Source of the DNA: Monodelphis domestica
Taxonomy: Eukaryota > Chordata > Mammalia > Didelphimorphia > Didelphidae
Direction: 5' to 3'
Assembly: GCF_027887165.1 (NCBI RefSeq)
Contig: NC_077230.1
Coordinates: 22,243,200-22,307,199 of the forward strand
Length of the DNA stretch: 64,000 nucleotides
In this document: positions 34,691 to 45,455 of the stretch, one piece after another
Layout of the letters: each line of letters opens with the position of its first letter
How positions within the stretch are numbered: position 1 is the first letter of the stretch
The notes under the pieces: model-generated
Database searches by the model: none
What the model was told of the DNA's origin: nothing
The model's input: only the letters and a program-made list of their open reading frames with translations
Translations under genes and position numbers: made by a program

Positions 34691-37168
34691 GGGGAGTCAA
34701 GATGGTGGCATAGAGGCAGCAAACCTTCAGACCTCTGAAAACCTTACCAAGTACAAACTAAATGCTCCTAGGGGACTGAAAATCAAACCTAACAACAAGA
34801 CAGAGCCAAGGAACCCTCCTGCTGGACTCAGCTTAAAAGGTACGCCCCCAAAAGCCTGAATTTGAGAACACTCCAATTTAAGGGGAAGGAAGAAGGAAGG
34901 TCCCAGGACCCCTCCCCCATATGGAGCTCTAAGCCTTCAGCAGCAGCTGGAACCTCTGGGCAAGCAAAGATGCTGGTCTGGAGGAAGTACCTTGAAGGCA
35001 AAGCTTCACCAGGCTCAGAGCATCCAACACAGGCAGTGGGGAAGTAGAAAGAGATGATACACAGAGAACAGCAGGCAGCAGTTGCAGCAGAGGAGTCACT
35101 CCATATTGCCCCTCCCCAAGGTTTTGGCCTCAGGGCACATCTAACAACCTAGCCAGACTTAATCCCATAAAATCCTTAAGAGGCTAGGGAATCTCAAGCT
35201 CCAACACCCCTCCCCCACAGATTTACTGAGAGATTTACTGACAAAACTCCATAGGTGAAGGCAGAAAGAAAAGCCCAAAATCACAAAACAATGAGAGTTG
35301 CAAGAACTCAGGCTACTGCAGGGAGTAAAGAAGGGGTAAATATAAGCACACAATAGAAAAAGAAAAAAAAATTACAGTCGACAGCTTCTATACAGGCAAT
35401 GAGCTAAGAGCAAAGAGAACAGAGGATGAGGGAACACCAAGCAATAAAACAGAAACCCAGCAAATTAGACACAGGCTTGAAATAGTGTCTTGAAAGCCAA
35501 AATCAATCAGCTTGAAAATGAGGCAAAGGAGATAAAAGATGAGGCAAAGAGGATGAAAGATGACCTCCAAAGAAAATCAGACCAGAAGGAGAAAAATGAC
35601 CAAAAAGCCAGAGATGAAATCCAGTCTTTAAGAACCAGAATACAACAACTAGAAACAAGTGACTCCACAAGGAAGCAGGACACTATAAAAGAAAATCAAA
35701 AGAATGAAAAAATTGAGGAAAATATGAAGCATCTCATTCATAAAACAGAAGATTTAGAAAATAGTTCCAGGAGAGATAACTTAAGAATCATTGGTCTACC
35801 AGAAGACCATGACAAAAGAAAAAGCCTGGACATCATACTACAGAAAATTATCCAAGAAAACTGCCCCTAGAACAAAGAGGGAAAAGTGGAGATTGAAAGA
35901 ATCCACAGATCACCTCTTTTACTTAATCCCCAACTGACAACACCCAGGAATTTTATAACCAAATTTAAGAACTATCAGACCAAACAAAAAAATATTACAA
36001 GCTGCTAAGAAGTCTTTCAAATACCATGGAACCACAGTGAGGATAACACAGGATCTGGCTGCATCTACACTGAAGGACCAAAAGGAATGAAATATGATAT
36101 TTCGGAAAGCAAGGTAACTAGATCTACAACCAAGAATCAACTACCCAGCAAAACTGACTATATTCTTACAAGGGAAAGTATAGTCATTTAACAAAATAGA
36201 AGAATTCCAAGCATTTGTAAAGAAAAGACCAGACTTGAACAGAAAATTTGATGCCCAAGCACAGAACTCAATAGAATCATCAAAAGGTCATTAAAAAAGA
36301 GAGAAAAAAGAAAAACAAAATAAAACAAAACAAAAAGCTTTTTTTTTTTTTTTAAGAGACCCAGTAAGTTAAAATAATATGTATCCCTATAAGAAAAGAG
36401 GTTATTGGTAACTCTTAAAAATTGTTGTTATCATCTGGGCAGCTAAAAGAATTACACTTAGAGGGAACAGTGACAAACTGTATAGGATGAAGCGCCAAGA
36501 CATAAATATGTATATAGGTATATGTGTGCATAAATACATATATGTGTGTATATATATACATACATATGTATATATATATACAACTAGAGTGGAAAAAAAA
36601 GGGGGTTAATACTAAAAGAAATGGGAAAAGAAACAAAAGGGGGTAAATTTATAAGTCACAAAGAAGCTCATGACGAGAGGGGGAGAACATCGATACACCG
36701 GAAGGGTAAAGAGGTTAGAGATAGGAAATACTCAACTCTTATGTGCATTGAAATTGATTCAAAAAAGGGAGAACAATCCAATCCATTGGATTTCCCTATA
36801 GGGAAGTAGAAGGGTAACAAATGGACTGGTGGGGAGGGAAGCAGTACAAAGGAGGGAGAAGGTGGGGGGGTAGTTTAAAAAGACTGTAAAGAAAATAAGG
36901 AGGGAATAAGAAGGGAAGGGGGTAGAAAGAGAAGTAAAATAAGGGTGGGAATTGGGATAAATCAACATTGGTGTAGAAGGAAATAGTGAAAGAAGAAAAG
37001 GCAGGACAAGGAGTAGAAATCAAAATGCTGGGAAATACACAGCTGGTAATCATAACTCTGAATGTGAATGGAATGAACTCACCCATAAAATGCAAGTGAA
37101 TAGCAAAGTGGATTAGAATCCAAAACCTTATTACCATATGCTGTCTACAGGAAACACATGAGGAAGGT
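34691..37168 (+). mobile_element. L1 LINE 5' half: 5' UTR, ORF1, start of ORF2
   Basis: Begins GGGGAGTCAAGATGGTGGCA, the same 5' tip as the L1 at 16534. ORF1 follows at about 35490, and ORF2 starts at 37025 with the endonuclease opening ITLNVNGMNSPIK. Similarity ends near 37168 ('ctgtctacaggaaacacatgagg'). The rest of ORF2 and the 3' end are missing, the reverse of usual L1 truncation. Both frames contain stops. A TG/TA microsatellite (about 36505-36585) lies between them. Confidence 0.88.
35490..35870 (+). pseudogene. L1 ORF1 fragment
   Basis: 126 codons open. Residues 1-60 form a Lys/Glu-rich coiled coil, and RRDNLRIIGLPED near residue 95 is the start of the L1 ORF1 RRM-like domain. A stop ends it after ENCP, while homology continues downstream (RIHRSPL..., NFITKFKNYQTKQ), so it is broken. 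Confidence 0.88.
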
Positions 37169-38159
37169 AGTGTGGAAGGGAGAAATTATAAGGCATGCAA
37201 AAGGACAGAAGCTGGAAAGCTGTCAATCAAAGGACGATTCCATTTGGAATGTTACCGGGAAACAGTTGAGGGCAAGAGCCAACTGCTGACTGATTTCAAG
37301 TCTGTCACTTTTTCCTAGTTTATCCAGCAGTCCACATATATTATATGCCACACTCTATAGCAGGACAAATTAGTTCCTAATTTTCCTAATCACAGACTAA
37401 GCTCCAAGGGTAGAAAGACCAGATAGAATGAATACGGCAGCATCTTTTTGGTCCTCCTGTAATATACATTTAGAGAGCAGTGTGAAACTGTGATCCTTGA
37501 CTCATTCAACTGTCTGTCCAAAGAGGAATGCATCGAAGAGAATCGGGGTGGGCAGAGCTTTTAGTCCTTTATTTTTTTAACAAATGAATCCATTTTATGA
37601 CAATCTTTAAATAGTTGTTTTCCAGTTTTTCAAACCATTTAGGTCAATAAAGTGGAGAAAATATCATCATCATAGCTACTGATAATATTCTAGGAAACTT
37701 CCCCATGATATTAAGAAGAAATAAAGATGCATCTGCTGGGAAAGCATCCATTTTGCATTACGGAGCTAGTCCGCCCCTGAAAATCACCCAGCCTCCTCTT
37801 GAAAAACGAAATTTAAAGTCTAGACAGGTGGTGGATTTATAGTTTGGAATAGTACTGCTAGGCAGCTAAGAATCGTTTTCCTCTTTGCAGTTCTCTTGCT
37901 TTGTAGATAAGTTAGGTTTGGGCTTCCTAAGATTCCGAAGTCAGCTACAAAAGACAAGATAGTTCAATGTGTGCGGATCATCCTCAGTAGCTATTTAGGA
38001 ACAGTCCTAGAATCTAGAGCAACTTTAGTTAGCTGTTACATAGAGCTGTGGACACTGCAGAGCTTCTCAAATTCCCCAAAGCAGAGGATTTACTTATTTC
38101 TTAGGGTTGAAATAATTGTATTAAGTTAACTGTCCAAACAAATAATAAAAACTGTCACA
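37169..38159. other. Unassigned intergenic DNA
   Basis: No gene or repeat family recognised. AT-rich, no long open frame. Confidence 0.45.
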
Positions 38160-38273
38160 TCATTTAAAATGAAATGGCAATGTGGCATAAAGGATAAAGG
38201 GCTGTCTGGACGTCAGAATGAGCTATGTTTAACCTGCCTCTAATACACTGGCTGATCTGCATTGGGGAAGCAG
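38160..38273 (+). mobile_element. Degraded SINE, cut by an LTR
   Basis: Reads 'aaatggcaatgtggcataaaggataaagggctgtctggacgtcagaatg', a tRNA-SINE 5' part. It ends at the GCAG target of the LTR. Confidence 0.5.
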
Positions 38274-38626
38274 TGTAAAATTGGACTTGAACTCTGGACT
38301 TCAACCCCCACAAGCCTTTGCTCCACTTCCCCAGAATGCTTTGTAATCTCACTTGGGCCGAGATCAAGAAGGTATTTAACCTGATTGCAAGAGCTTTGGG
38401 GGCTCTTTTTGGACTTCGTTTTGGAGGAGACTCGGCTCTTTCCATAATGTAGGTGAGGTCTTGTCTAGGCCTCTGTGGCCTAGGCACCACGTGTTTCTTA
38501 TCCTGTATTTTCTTTAATCCTTAATCTTCAATAAACCTCTAAAAAAAATAATACTCCTTGCAGAGAGAAACTAATTTCTACCTGCCTCAGTCTCCCCGTA
38601 GTCTCCCCTAAATTTTAATCTTTACA
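38274..38626 (+). mobile_element. Solo LTR (family A), fossil
   Basis: TGTAAAATTGGACTTGAAC to AATCTTTACA, with a perfect 4-bp duplication GCAG (38270-38273, 38627-38630). AATAAA in CTTCAATAAACCTC gives plus orientation. The start, 'ctctggacttcaaccccca', matches in reverse the ends of the LTRs at 41043, 48963, 58823 and 62213. Confidence 0.9.
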
Positions 38627-38800
38627 GCAGGGAGGATAGGGCACTGGACTCATCAGGGGCAGATGTAGTCCCAGCCAATAGCTGCGGTCAACTGACTTGA
38701 TTTCTCTGTGCCTCAGTTTCCACATTTGTTAAAGGAGAGAACTGGACAAGAAGGCCTTCTCAAAGGTCCCTTCTCCCTCTAAATATGTGATCCTATAAAC
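38627..38800 (+). mobile_element. MIR/THER1-type SINE
   Basis: Has 'gcactggactcatcagg', CTGTGCCTCAGTTTCC and the tail 'aactggacaagaaggccttctcaaaggtcccttc'. Confidence 0.75.
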
Positions 38801-38848
38801 TTCACTGATGATACATCACACAGGTCTGGATAAAAAACAAATCATCAA

Positions 38849-39317
38849 ATTGTCATGGAATCTAGAAACCCCAAACTTGTAGCTTAGTAAGATTGGATGA
38901 ACCCCAAGTTTTAGGACTAGCTTCTAAGTTGGAGACCCCAAAGCTTGTCCTTGTTCCCCATTCCTGTGAGAATCTACCCTGAAGGGAATCTCAGGCTAGC
39001 AGTTTCAGACTGAATAATGGACCCCAAGGTCAATGACAATCCACTTAAAGTGGAGGCTAAACCAAAGCCAAGTGACTCTTCGGTGCAGTCAGTCTCGAAA
39101 GCTGAAGGTCCAGAGTTTGATCCTCGGAAGGGGGCGTGATGTCCTGGGAGAGGCTTCTGGAGACAAGAAGGTAACTTGGGATCCATTATTCAGTCTCACA
39201 GGAACAGGAAACAAGTATAAACTTTGGGGTCTCCAACTTAGAAACTAGTCCTAAAACTTGGGGTTCATCCAATCTTACTAGGCTACAAGTTTGCAGTTTC
39301 TAGATTCCACGTTGACA
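38849..39317. repeat. Large inverted repeat, arms about 120-150 bp
   Basis: The left arm from 38849 and the reverse complement of the right arm to 39317 agree almost throughout. Both read GGAATCTAGAAAC, then AAACTTGTAGC, AGTAAGATTGGATGAACCCC, AAGTTTTAGGACTAG, TTCTAAGTTGGAGACCCC, CCTGTGAGA, and ACTGAATAATGGA-CCCAAG. The left arm has about 35 extra bases near 38972. The spacer (about 39034-39169) holds a tRNA-like segment. It could be a foldback transposon, or two inverted copies of a repeat. Part of the right side recurs at 4320-4370. Confidence 0.9.
39066..39134 (+). other. tRNA-like segment in the inverted-repeat spacer
   Basis: An anticodon-arm-like hairpin, TCAGT (39089) - loop CTCGAAA - GCTGA, is followed by five bases and a T-arm-like CAGAG - TTTGATC - CTCGG (4 of 5 pairs). 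Spacing is that of a tRNA, and the upstream CTCTTCGGTGCAG recalls a D arm. No proper acceptor stem forms, so it is not a working tRNA gene. It may be the head of a SINE. Confidence 0.45.
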
Positions 39318-40266
39318 AAATGAAGAAAGTTGGTGAGCATCAGCAGTATGTCAAGCAACACTGACCTGTAAACTAGATCTAGGGTGCAGTTAAACATTAT
39401 GGCTTGTTTTCATTATTTCCTTTTTTTCCATTATTTTGCCCTCAGAATTTTTTTTAAAAAATGATTTCTCTCCATTTTCAGGCTAACAGAAGTCTGCCCA
39501 TTTTGAAATTTTCAGTAGGCAGTGACCTTTTAATGAAATATCATTCAAACTGCTTTTTTGGAAGCATGCTGTGTTCTAAAAATACATTTTGCTAAAGCAC
39601 TAAAGAAATATATTAATTTCCAATAACATGACATTCAGTGGAACAGAATGTCCTTGTAGTTCTATATTAAAAATAATCCTGAAATAAATTGTGTTTCATA
39701 AAGGTTTTAGTCCTTTTAGTACATTCATAATGGGTTTTCCAATCATTGAATTTTAGCTCAAGGTATCTCATATGCTAAGAGATGCTTTTTTTAATCAGTT
39801 CTTCATCACCCATATACAGAGGTACCATATGCACCAGTTATAAGCATATGTTGAGTTCAGAAGTTAAAGAAGGTTTATATACTTTTCTTTACTATTTCTG
39901 TCCCCCAAGATTTCAAAATAAATAATTAGAAAAAGTAGTGCAAGTGGAGCCAGGCCCTGGTTTTAGTACTAGTTTCCTTAGCCACCTGTGAATTTAGGGG
40001 TTGATCAAGTTAATCTCTTAATTTCCCTTCCAGTTCTTAAATCTTATTTTCTATATAATATATTTTCTATAATTTATATTTGTTATATCTTGATTATATT
40101 TAATGCTGAGAGTCTCTTGCCCTAAAGAGAAGTGTTCATTCAAAAATCACATAAAGACCATCTTGTATTGTGTGTTAAAAATTCTCACAATCATTTCTCA
40201 ATTGTTAATGTAGATGATTTACAAACTATAGGCCTGTCACTAGGAAGCCAAGTCCCAAAGCTACTT
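39318..40266. other. Unassigned AT-rich DNA
   Basis: No coding sequence or known repeat recognised. Confidence 0.45.
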
Positions 40267-40499
40267 ATAAGACAGGTCAATGGCAACTAGATGGTGCAGA
40301 GGATAAAGCACTAAGTTCAGATCAAGCCTCAGACACTGTGTGACCCTGAGCAAATAATTTAATCGATCTGCCTCAGTTTCCTCAACTGTTAAATGGAGTT
40401 CATAATAGTATCTACCTCACAGGATTCTTAAAAGGATCAAGTTAAATGTTTGTAAAATGCTTGGCACGTAAGACACTAAATGAATGCTTATTTCATTCC
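40267..40499 (+). mobile_element. MIR-type SINE
   Basis: Complete-looking copy: 'gatggtgcagaggataaagcac', CACTGTGTGACCCTGAGC, 'cctcagtttcctcaactgttaaatgg', ending 'taaaatgcttggcacgtaagacactaaatgaatgct'. Confidence 0.85.
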
Positions 40500-41042
40500 A
40501 CCCCAGCACAGGAGTGGAAGAAAGATAATGGCAAGTAAAATGTGTGAGTGAATTATAAAATCAAATATTATCAGACATTTTCTGCTTTGAATTTTCCTTA
40601 CCCTTTTCTCTCTTTTTTCCCCATTAATCCAGGTAATTTAGAATTGGTGCTCTATCACTCTGTAAAGTTTTAAAACATGGAGATTAATAAAACAGTATAT
40701 CTTCTTGAAAATAATTCTATACTACTTTTCATGGGAAGTATATAAAAGTTTACTTATCATTTCCTTCCTTACATAAGATGTTAGGGAATACAAGTTATTT
40801 TTGAGATTCTTTAGCCCTGTCCTTTTACAAGGTTGAGAAAGTTGAAGCACTTTTAATATCTTACTTTATTTAATTTGGAAAATTTTTAAAAATTAATTAG
40901 TTTAGAATATTTTTCCACAGTTACAAGATTCATGTTCTTTCCCTCCCCTTCACCTATTCCTTCCCTTAGCCGACACACAATTCCACTGGGTTTTACTTGT
41001 GTCATTGATCAAAACCTATTTCCATATTAATAATATTTGCAT

Positions 41043-42155
41043 TGTACAATTTAAAATTTAATCTCAAATAATAAAAATATATTTTTGGAGGTTTATTAAA
41101 TGATTTTTAGAAATCAAGGAATAAAGAGGATACTGTGAATTTTAGATTTACCCTACCCTGCTTAGTCTAGGAAACAGGAATGTATACACCCCTACTTAAG
41201 GATTAAGTGTTGAGAAGGATGGCCTATGACAGACATGTGCTAGCAAATGACAAATCAGAAACAACTGACAGACCCTCTGGGCTGTACTAAGTCAAGCTTA
41301 AGCTACCATTGGTACATATGAGATACAGGAAGTGAGGTAAAAAACGATCAATATTTTGCATCACTTCCTCTCTCAGAGGCTCTTTTCGCGGAGAGGTGGC
41401 TCTGGCTCTTTTTGGACAGTGGAGGCGTTGAGCTCTGGGTCTCTCTCTCTTGGAGACCTTGGGTTCAGCAGTGGTGTGGTTCATGGCAGCATGTTGGCAT
41501 CTTGGCATGCCTGCAGCTCTTATACAGGTTTGGCGGTGAGCGTCCTTGATGCGGTGACTGGGAGAAGCTCAGTAGTGGGGGGTCAGTTGAGGTGGTTTCC
41601 CTGAGCTCTCTCAGAGTTTAGGTTGATTCCTTTTTTCCCTTTCCTTTTCCTAAAATGCCATGCTTCTAGGAGGCCCCTCATCTAGAAGGAGGCCTCGTGG
41701 CTGGAAGGTCTCTGAACTCCCCTTGGCTCAGGCTAAGCTGGAGAAATCTTATACCCTTTTCCCCCTCTCTTCTTGATTCCTTCCCTCTATATTAATTAAG
41801 CCACCATAAAATTCTCAAACTGACTTGAGTATTTTTATTAGGATTTAGAAATTAAATCCCTGGTGACCAACTAAATTTATATTCAGTCTCAACTCTAAAT
41901 TTACCCCTGACAATACCAAAACAAACCAAACCATGTGCCTGTGGCTGATTAGCCAATTTCAAAATCTCCACCTTACCACCATCACTGCTGATTGCTTCAT
42001 CGTGCCAAAAAGGGTGTGAGAGGAGTTACCGTCAGTTAAATACCAATAACGTGATCTTGCCAATGTGGAGATGCAGGAAAGATTATAGGGAATTTTGGTA
42101 AATACTAAGGACTTCTGGGGAATGAAGTCAAAGGTTCAAAATCTCCATTTAAACA
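41043..42155 (-). mobile_element. Solo LTR (family A) split by another LTR, fossil
   Basis: Ends TGTACAATTTAAAA and CATTTAAACA, with perfect duplication GCAT (41039-41042, 42156-42159) in the L1. About 330 bp without its insertion. The right part 'gggaattttggtaaatactaaggacttctgggg' is the family block. Confidence 0.88.
41134..41912 (+). mobile_element. Solo LTR (family B) inside the family A LTR, fossil
   Basis: TGTGAATTTTAG to ACCCCTGACA, with perfect duplication ATAC (41130-41133, 41913-41916). The LTR at 48963 shows the uninterrupted site. Related to 33188-33752. Confidence 0.9.
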
Positions 42156-42304
42156 GCATTAGGGGGATCGTTTAGAGTCAACATCCCCAACCATATCCCC
42201 ATCAACCCATGTGATCAAGCAGTTGTTTTTCTTCTGTGTTTCTATTCCCACAGTTCTTCCTCTGAATATGGATAGCATTCCTTCTCATAAGTCCCTCAGA
42301 ATTG

Positions 42305-42963
42305 TGTGGAGTTTTCCTTAATGGACTTCCCTGACCAGCAGGGTCCCACAAGGGAAGGGGCTCACCTTTGTGATGGGACCTGAGGAGAGATAGGAACTGA
42401 GAACCAGGGTGGAGAATGAAAGACACGGGCAAGTCAGTGGTTGGATAGGGCAGGCAACCCCTATGATACTCCCCTTGATAGGAAAGTATGAGTACAAAGG
42501 AACACGAGGTGGATGAGGAGATTAAGATAGGGAATGCAGGCCAAGATGGTTACAGCCTCGGAGAAGGAGAAGGTCAAGAGGAGAGAGAGACAGTCATTGA
42601 GGAGCCGAGTGGAGCTCCATGAAAAGGGAGAGAAAGCCAAGAGGAAGTTCATGGGTTTGCCTCTGAATTTAATCCTGTCCTGCTTGGGCGGTACTCCCAA
42701 GCACGTAGTATCCACATCACAAAGTATAGACAATTAAAATTGGGTGGCAAGGTAGAGGGAACACCTTTGGGCGTGTAGGTTGCAAACCAGGCTTTCCCGG
42801 GGAATTGAGTCCGAGCATGTTAATGAGTTTGTCTTAGCCAAGGGCCGCATGGCCAGTTCAAGGTTACCTTCACAAGCCTCATTGGTATAACCTTATGCTT
42901 GGAGACACAGTAATTATACAGTCATTTATATTTCATAGATGTGAATATGCTGGGAATGCTACA
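42305..42963. mobile_element. Solo LTR, fossil, third insertion in the L1
   Basis: TGTGGAGTTTTCC to GAATGCTACA, with perfect 5-bp duplication AATTG (42300-42304, 42964-42968). A five-base duplication sets it apart from the families with four. Orientation not settled. Confidence 0.82.
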
Positions 42964-43157
42964 AATTGTACCTGGATCATTGTGTTACTGCTAGTAGAGA
43001 AGTCCATTACATTCCACTGTACCACAGTGTATCAGTCTCTGTGTATAATGTTCTCCTGGTTCTGCTCCTTTCATTCTGCATCAATTCCTGGAGGTCGTTC
43101 CAGTTCACATGGAATTCCTCCAGTTCATTATTCCTTTGAGCACAAACGTATTTCATC

Positions 43158-43857
43158 TAATATCTATTTTAAAAGTTTAATTTCTCCACAATAAGTAGCT
43201 TCCCTTTCATCTTACACTTCCCATAACACCAATCTTGGTAAAGCATCTGATGTTAACTAGAAATCTTTCCATTCTTGGGATGGAATGTGAAGAAGCTTCA
43301 AATCATGAACAATTTGCTTAACACTACTGTTACTATAGGGAAGGAATAGATTTTTCTGAAATTGTTAAATCCTGGTGGAAAGACAGAATCCATCAAGAAG
43401 GTAATGAAATAATAGAGATTATTATTTGTGTTGTTGAGGAGGATGCCGTGTTAAAAATACTTTGTTGACACTCACAAAAGTATCTTTCAGCTCTCCCCTC
43501 AGAAGGAAAGCCAGGAGTGACTTCCCCTTCACCAGACCAGTATGTCTCTTACTTGGAGACTATATATTTGTAAAAAATCTGTTTTTTTTTTTTTATATTC
43601 AACAGATATAAGTATAAGGATTAGTTAACAGGTAACTATGTCAACCCACTTTTACTACATTTGCCTCACAGCAAACTCTTCTGTTTCTTCCAGCTACTCT
43701 GAAACTGCTTAGCACTTCCTAAAAAACCCCAAAACACTATTTGACTAAAACCTAACTATAATCCTTATTAAAATAACTTAATAATGTCAAAGATGTCTCC
43801 AAGTAAACACAGAGTCCATCAGCCCAATATGGCAGAGGCTGGCTGACCAGAGTCCAG
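43158..43857. other. Unassigned
   Basis: AT-rich, no coding sequence or known repeat recognised. Confidence 0.45.
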
Positions 43858-44314
43858 TGTGAACTTTAAAATTACTCCACCCTACTTAGATAAAGTTGTA
43901 ATCTCCTGATTGAACAATGAAGGTACTTAGTTCTCACCTTATAGTGAAGTTAGAACTTTAAGCTAAGTCTATTTTTAGTTCTTAATACAAAGAGGTGTTA
44001 AGTAACTATAAAGGTTAAATTAATCACAAAAAGGTCAAGTAACTCACAAAAGTGAACTTAACAAACAAGTGTGAAGTAACTCTAAAGATATAATCTATTC
44101 AAAAGAAGATGAGAACTAGGAATGGGCACTTAGAGGAGACACAAGGGTGAAAGGTTTTAAGACACAACACTAAAATCATCTTTATACCAGGCAACCAGCC
44201 TTCAATCTTTCTTCTCTCAAAAGCGTTCTCCAACAAAGCACATATTACTGACTCTTCTCCACAATGATTTCTCAGGGCAAGTAAGGTAGGAAAACCTCTT
44301 CAGATGGGTTACAG

Positions 44315-44513
44315 CAGGGATCTCCAAACTTTTTACTCAGGGGGCCAGTTCACTGTCCCTCAGACCGTTGGAGGGCCGGACTATAAAACTAGGAACAAAT
44401 CTGTATTCTGCTGTCTGGGATAGCAGAGGCTGCAGTGCTGGCTGGGATGGGCCTGTCACACCTTGCACAGGTCCATCACCGCCACCTCTATACCAGACAG
44501 CCGTATACACAGT
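44315..44513 (+). mobile_element. hAT MITE, 5' part
   Basis: Begins CAGGGATCTCCAAACTTTTT and continues 'gggggccagttcactgtccctcagaccgttggagggccgga', the same family as 631-992. The right end is lost in, or replaced by, the GA array. Confidence 0.75.
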
Positions 44514-45027
44514 GTGGAGAGAGGGGGAGACAGAGACAGAGACAGAGACTGAGAAAGAGGAGAGAGAGAGAAGGAGAGAGGAGAGAAAGGAGAGAGAGAG
44601 GGAGAGACAGAGGGGGGAGAGACAGAGAGAGAGAAAGAAAGAGAGGAGAGAGAGAAAAGAGAGAGAGGGAGAGACAGAGAGGAGGGGAGAGACAGAGACT
44701 GAGAGAGAGAAAGAAGGAGAGAGGAGAGAAAGGAGAGAGAGGGGGAGAGACAGGGGGGAGAGACAGACTGAGAGAGAGAAAGAAAGAGAGGAGAGAAAGG
44801 AGAGAGAGGGAGAGACAGAGAGGAGGGGAGAGACAGAGACTGAGAGAGAGAAAGGAGAGAAACAGAGAAGGAGAGAGAGAGGGAGAGACAGAGGTGGGGG
44901 AGAGAGAGACTAAGAGAAAGAAGGAGAGAGAGAGAAGGAGAGAGGAGAGAAAGCAGAGAGAGAGGGAGAGACAGAGGGGGGGAGAGACAGACAGAGAGAG
45001 AAAGAAAGAGAGGAGAGAGAGAGAAAC
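44514..45027 (+). repeat. GA-rich low-complexity array with a higher-order repeat
   Basis: About 510 bases of (GA)n with AGACAG, GGGG and ACTG variants. A block beginning GAGAGAGGGAGAGACAGAG recurs at 44661 and 44802, 141 bases apart, so longer units have duplicated. Long open frames on both strands come from lack of stops in the repeat. Confidence 0.95.
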
Positions 45028-45261
45028 TTCCCAAAGCTCTGACCAACAGTCAGAACTTTGCCTGTTTCCCTCCTCCCAAGTTCTGATCTCTGCCTGACCT
45101 GCAGCCTCAAAGCCCCCTTTCCTCAAGTTCTTATCTATCGATACTTAATCAACCTATCTCCTAATTTCCTTACTACAACAGGGACAAACTATCTTGGCGA
45201 TTTGGTGATAAAGTTGTAGGTTGCTTCTGGGGGCAGAATGTGAGAGGGGAAATGCATGGTG

Positions 45262-45455
45262 AGTTAGACTGAGGTTCTCTTCCATGATTACTAACCTTTT
45301 GTGTGTCATAGACGCCTGTGGTTGTATGGAAAAGTCTCTGGACTCCCTTCTCTTAATAACGTTTTTAATTGAAGGAAACGATACATTTCAGATAGAGGTT
45401 AGTAAGAATAACTATGTAATCTTTACCCATCCAAGGTCACAGATTCCCCTCCGCC
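45262..45455. mobile_element. hAT-like MITE relic
   Basis: 'gattactaaccttttgtgtgtcatagacgcc' and 'aaggtcacagattcccct' fit the family at 17762. Confidence 0.5.

Larger units (their letters stand above)
40868..43157 (-). mobile_element. L1 LINE, 5'-truncated, hosting three LTRs
   Basis: L1 pieces are 40868-41042, 42156-42304 and 42964-43157. Read together on the minus strand they cover the L1 3' end and ORF2 C-terminal part in order, with the LTRs inserted at two places. No open frame of note. Confidence 0.9.
43858..45180 (+). mobile_element. LTR-like fossil split by a hAT relic and a GA array
   Basis: Starts TGTGAACTTTAAAATTACTCC, close to the start of the family B LTR at 41134, and could end at TTACTACAACA near 45180. 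The central stretch 44315-45027 is foreign to it. Flanks do not give a clean duplication. Confidence 0.5.

Noticed and set aside
36415-37137. Minus-strand Phe/Leu/Tyr-rich frames
   Set aside because: They are antisense to the A-rich L1 between ORF1 and ORF2 and to a microsatellite.
44368-45126. Long Arg/Glu-rich and Leu/Ser-rich frames on both strands (up to 220 residues)
   Set aside because: They are translations of a stop-free GA repeat.
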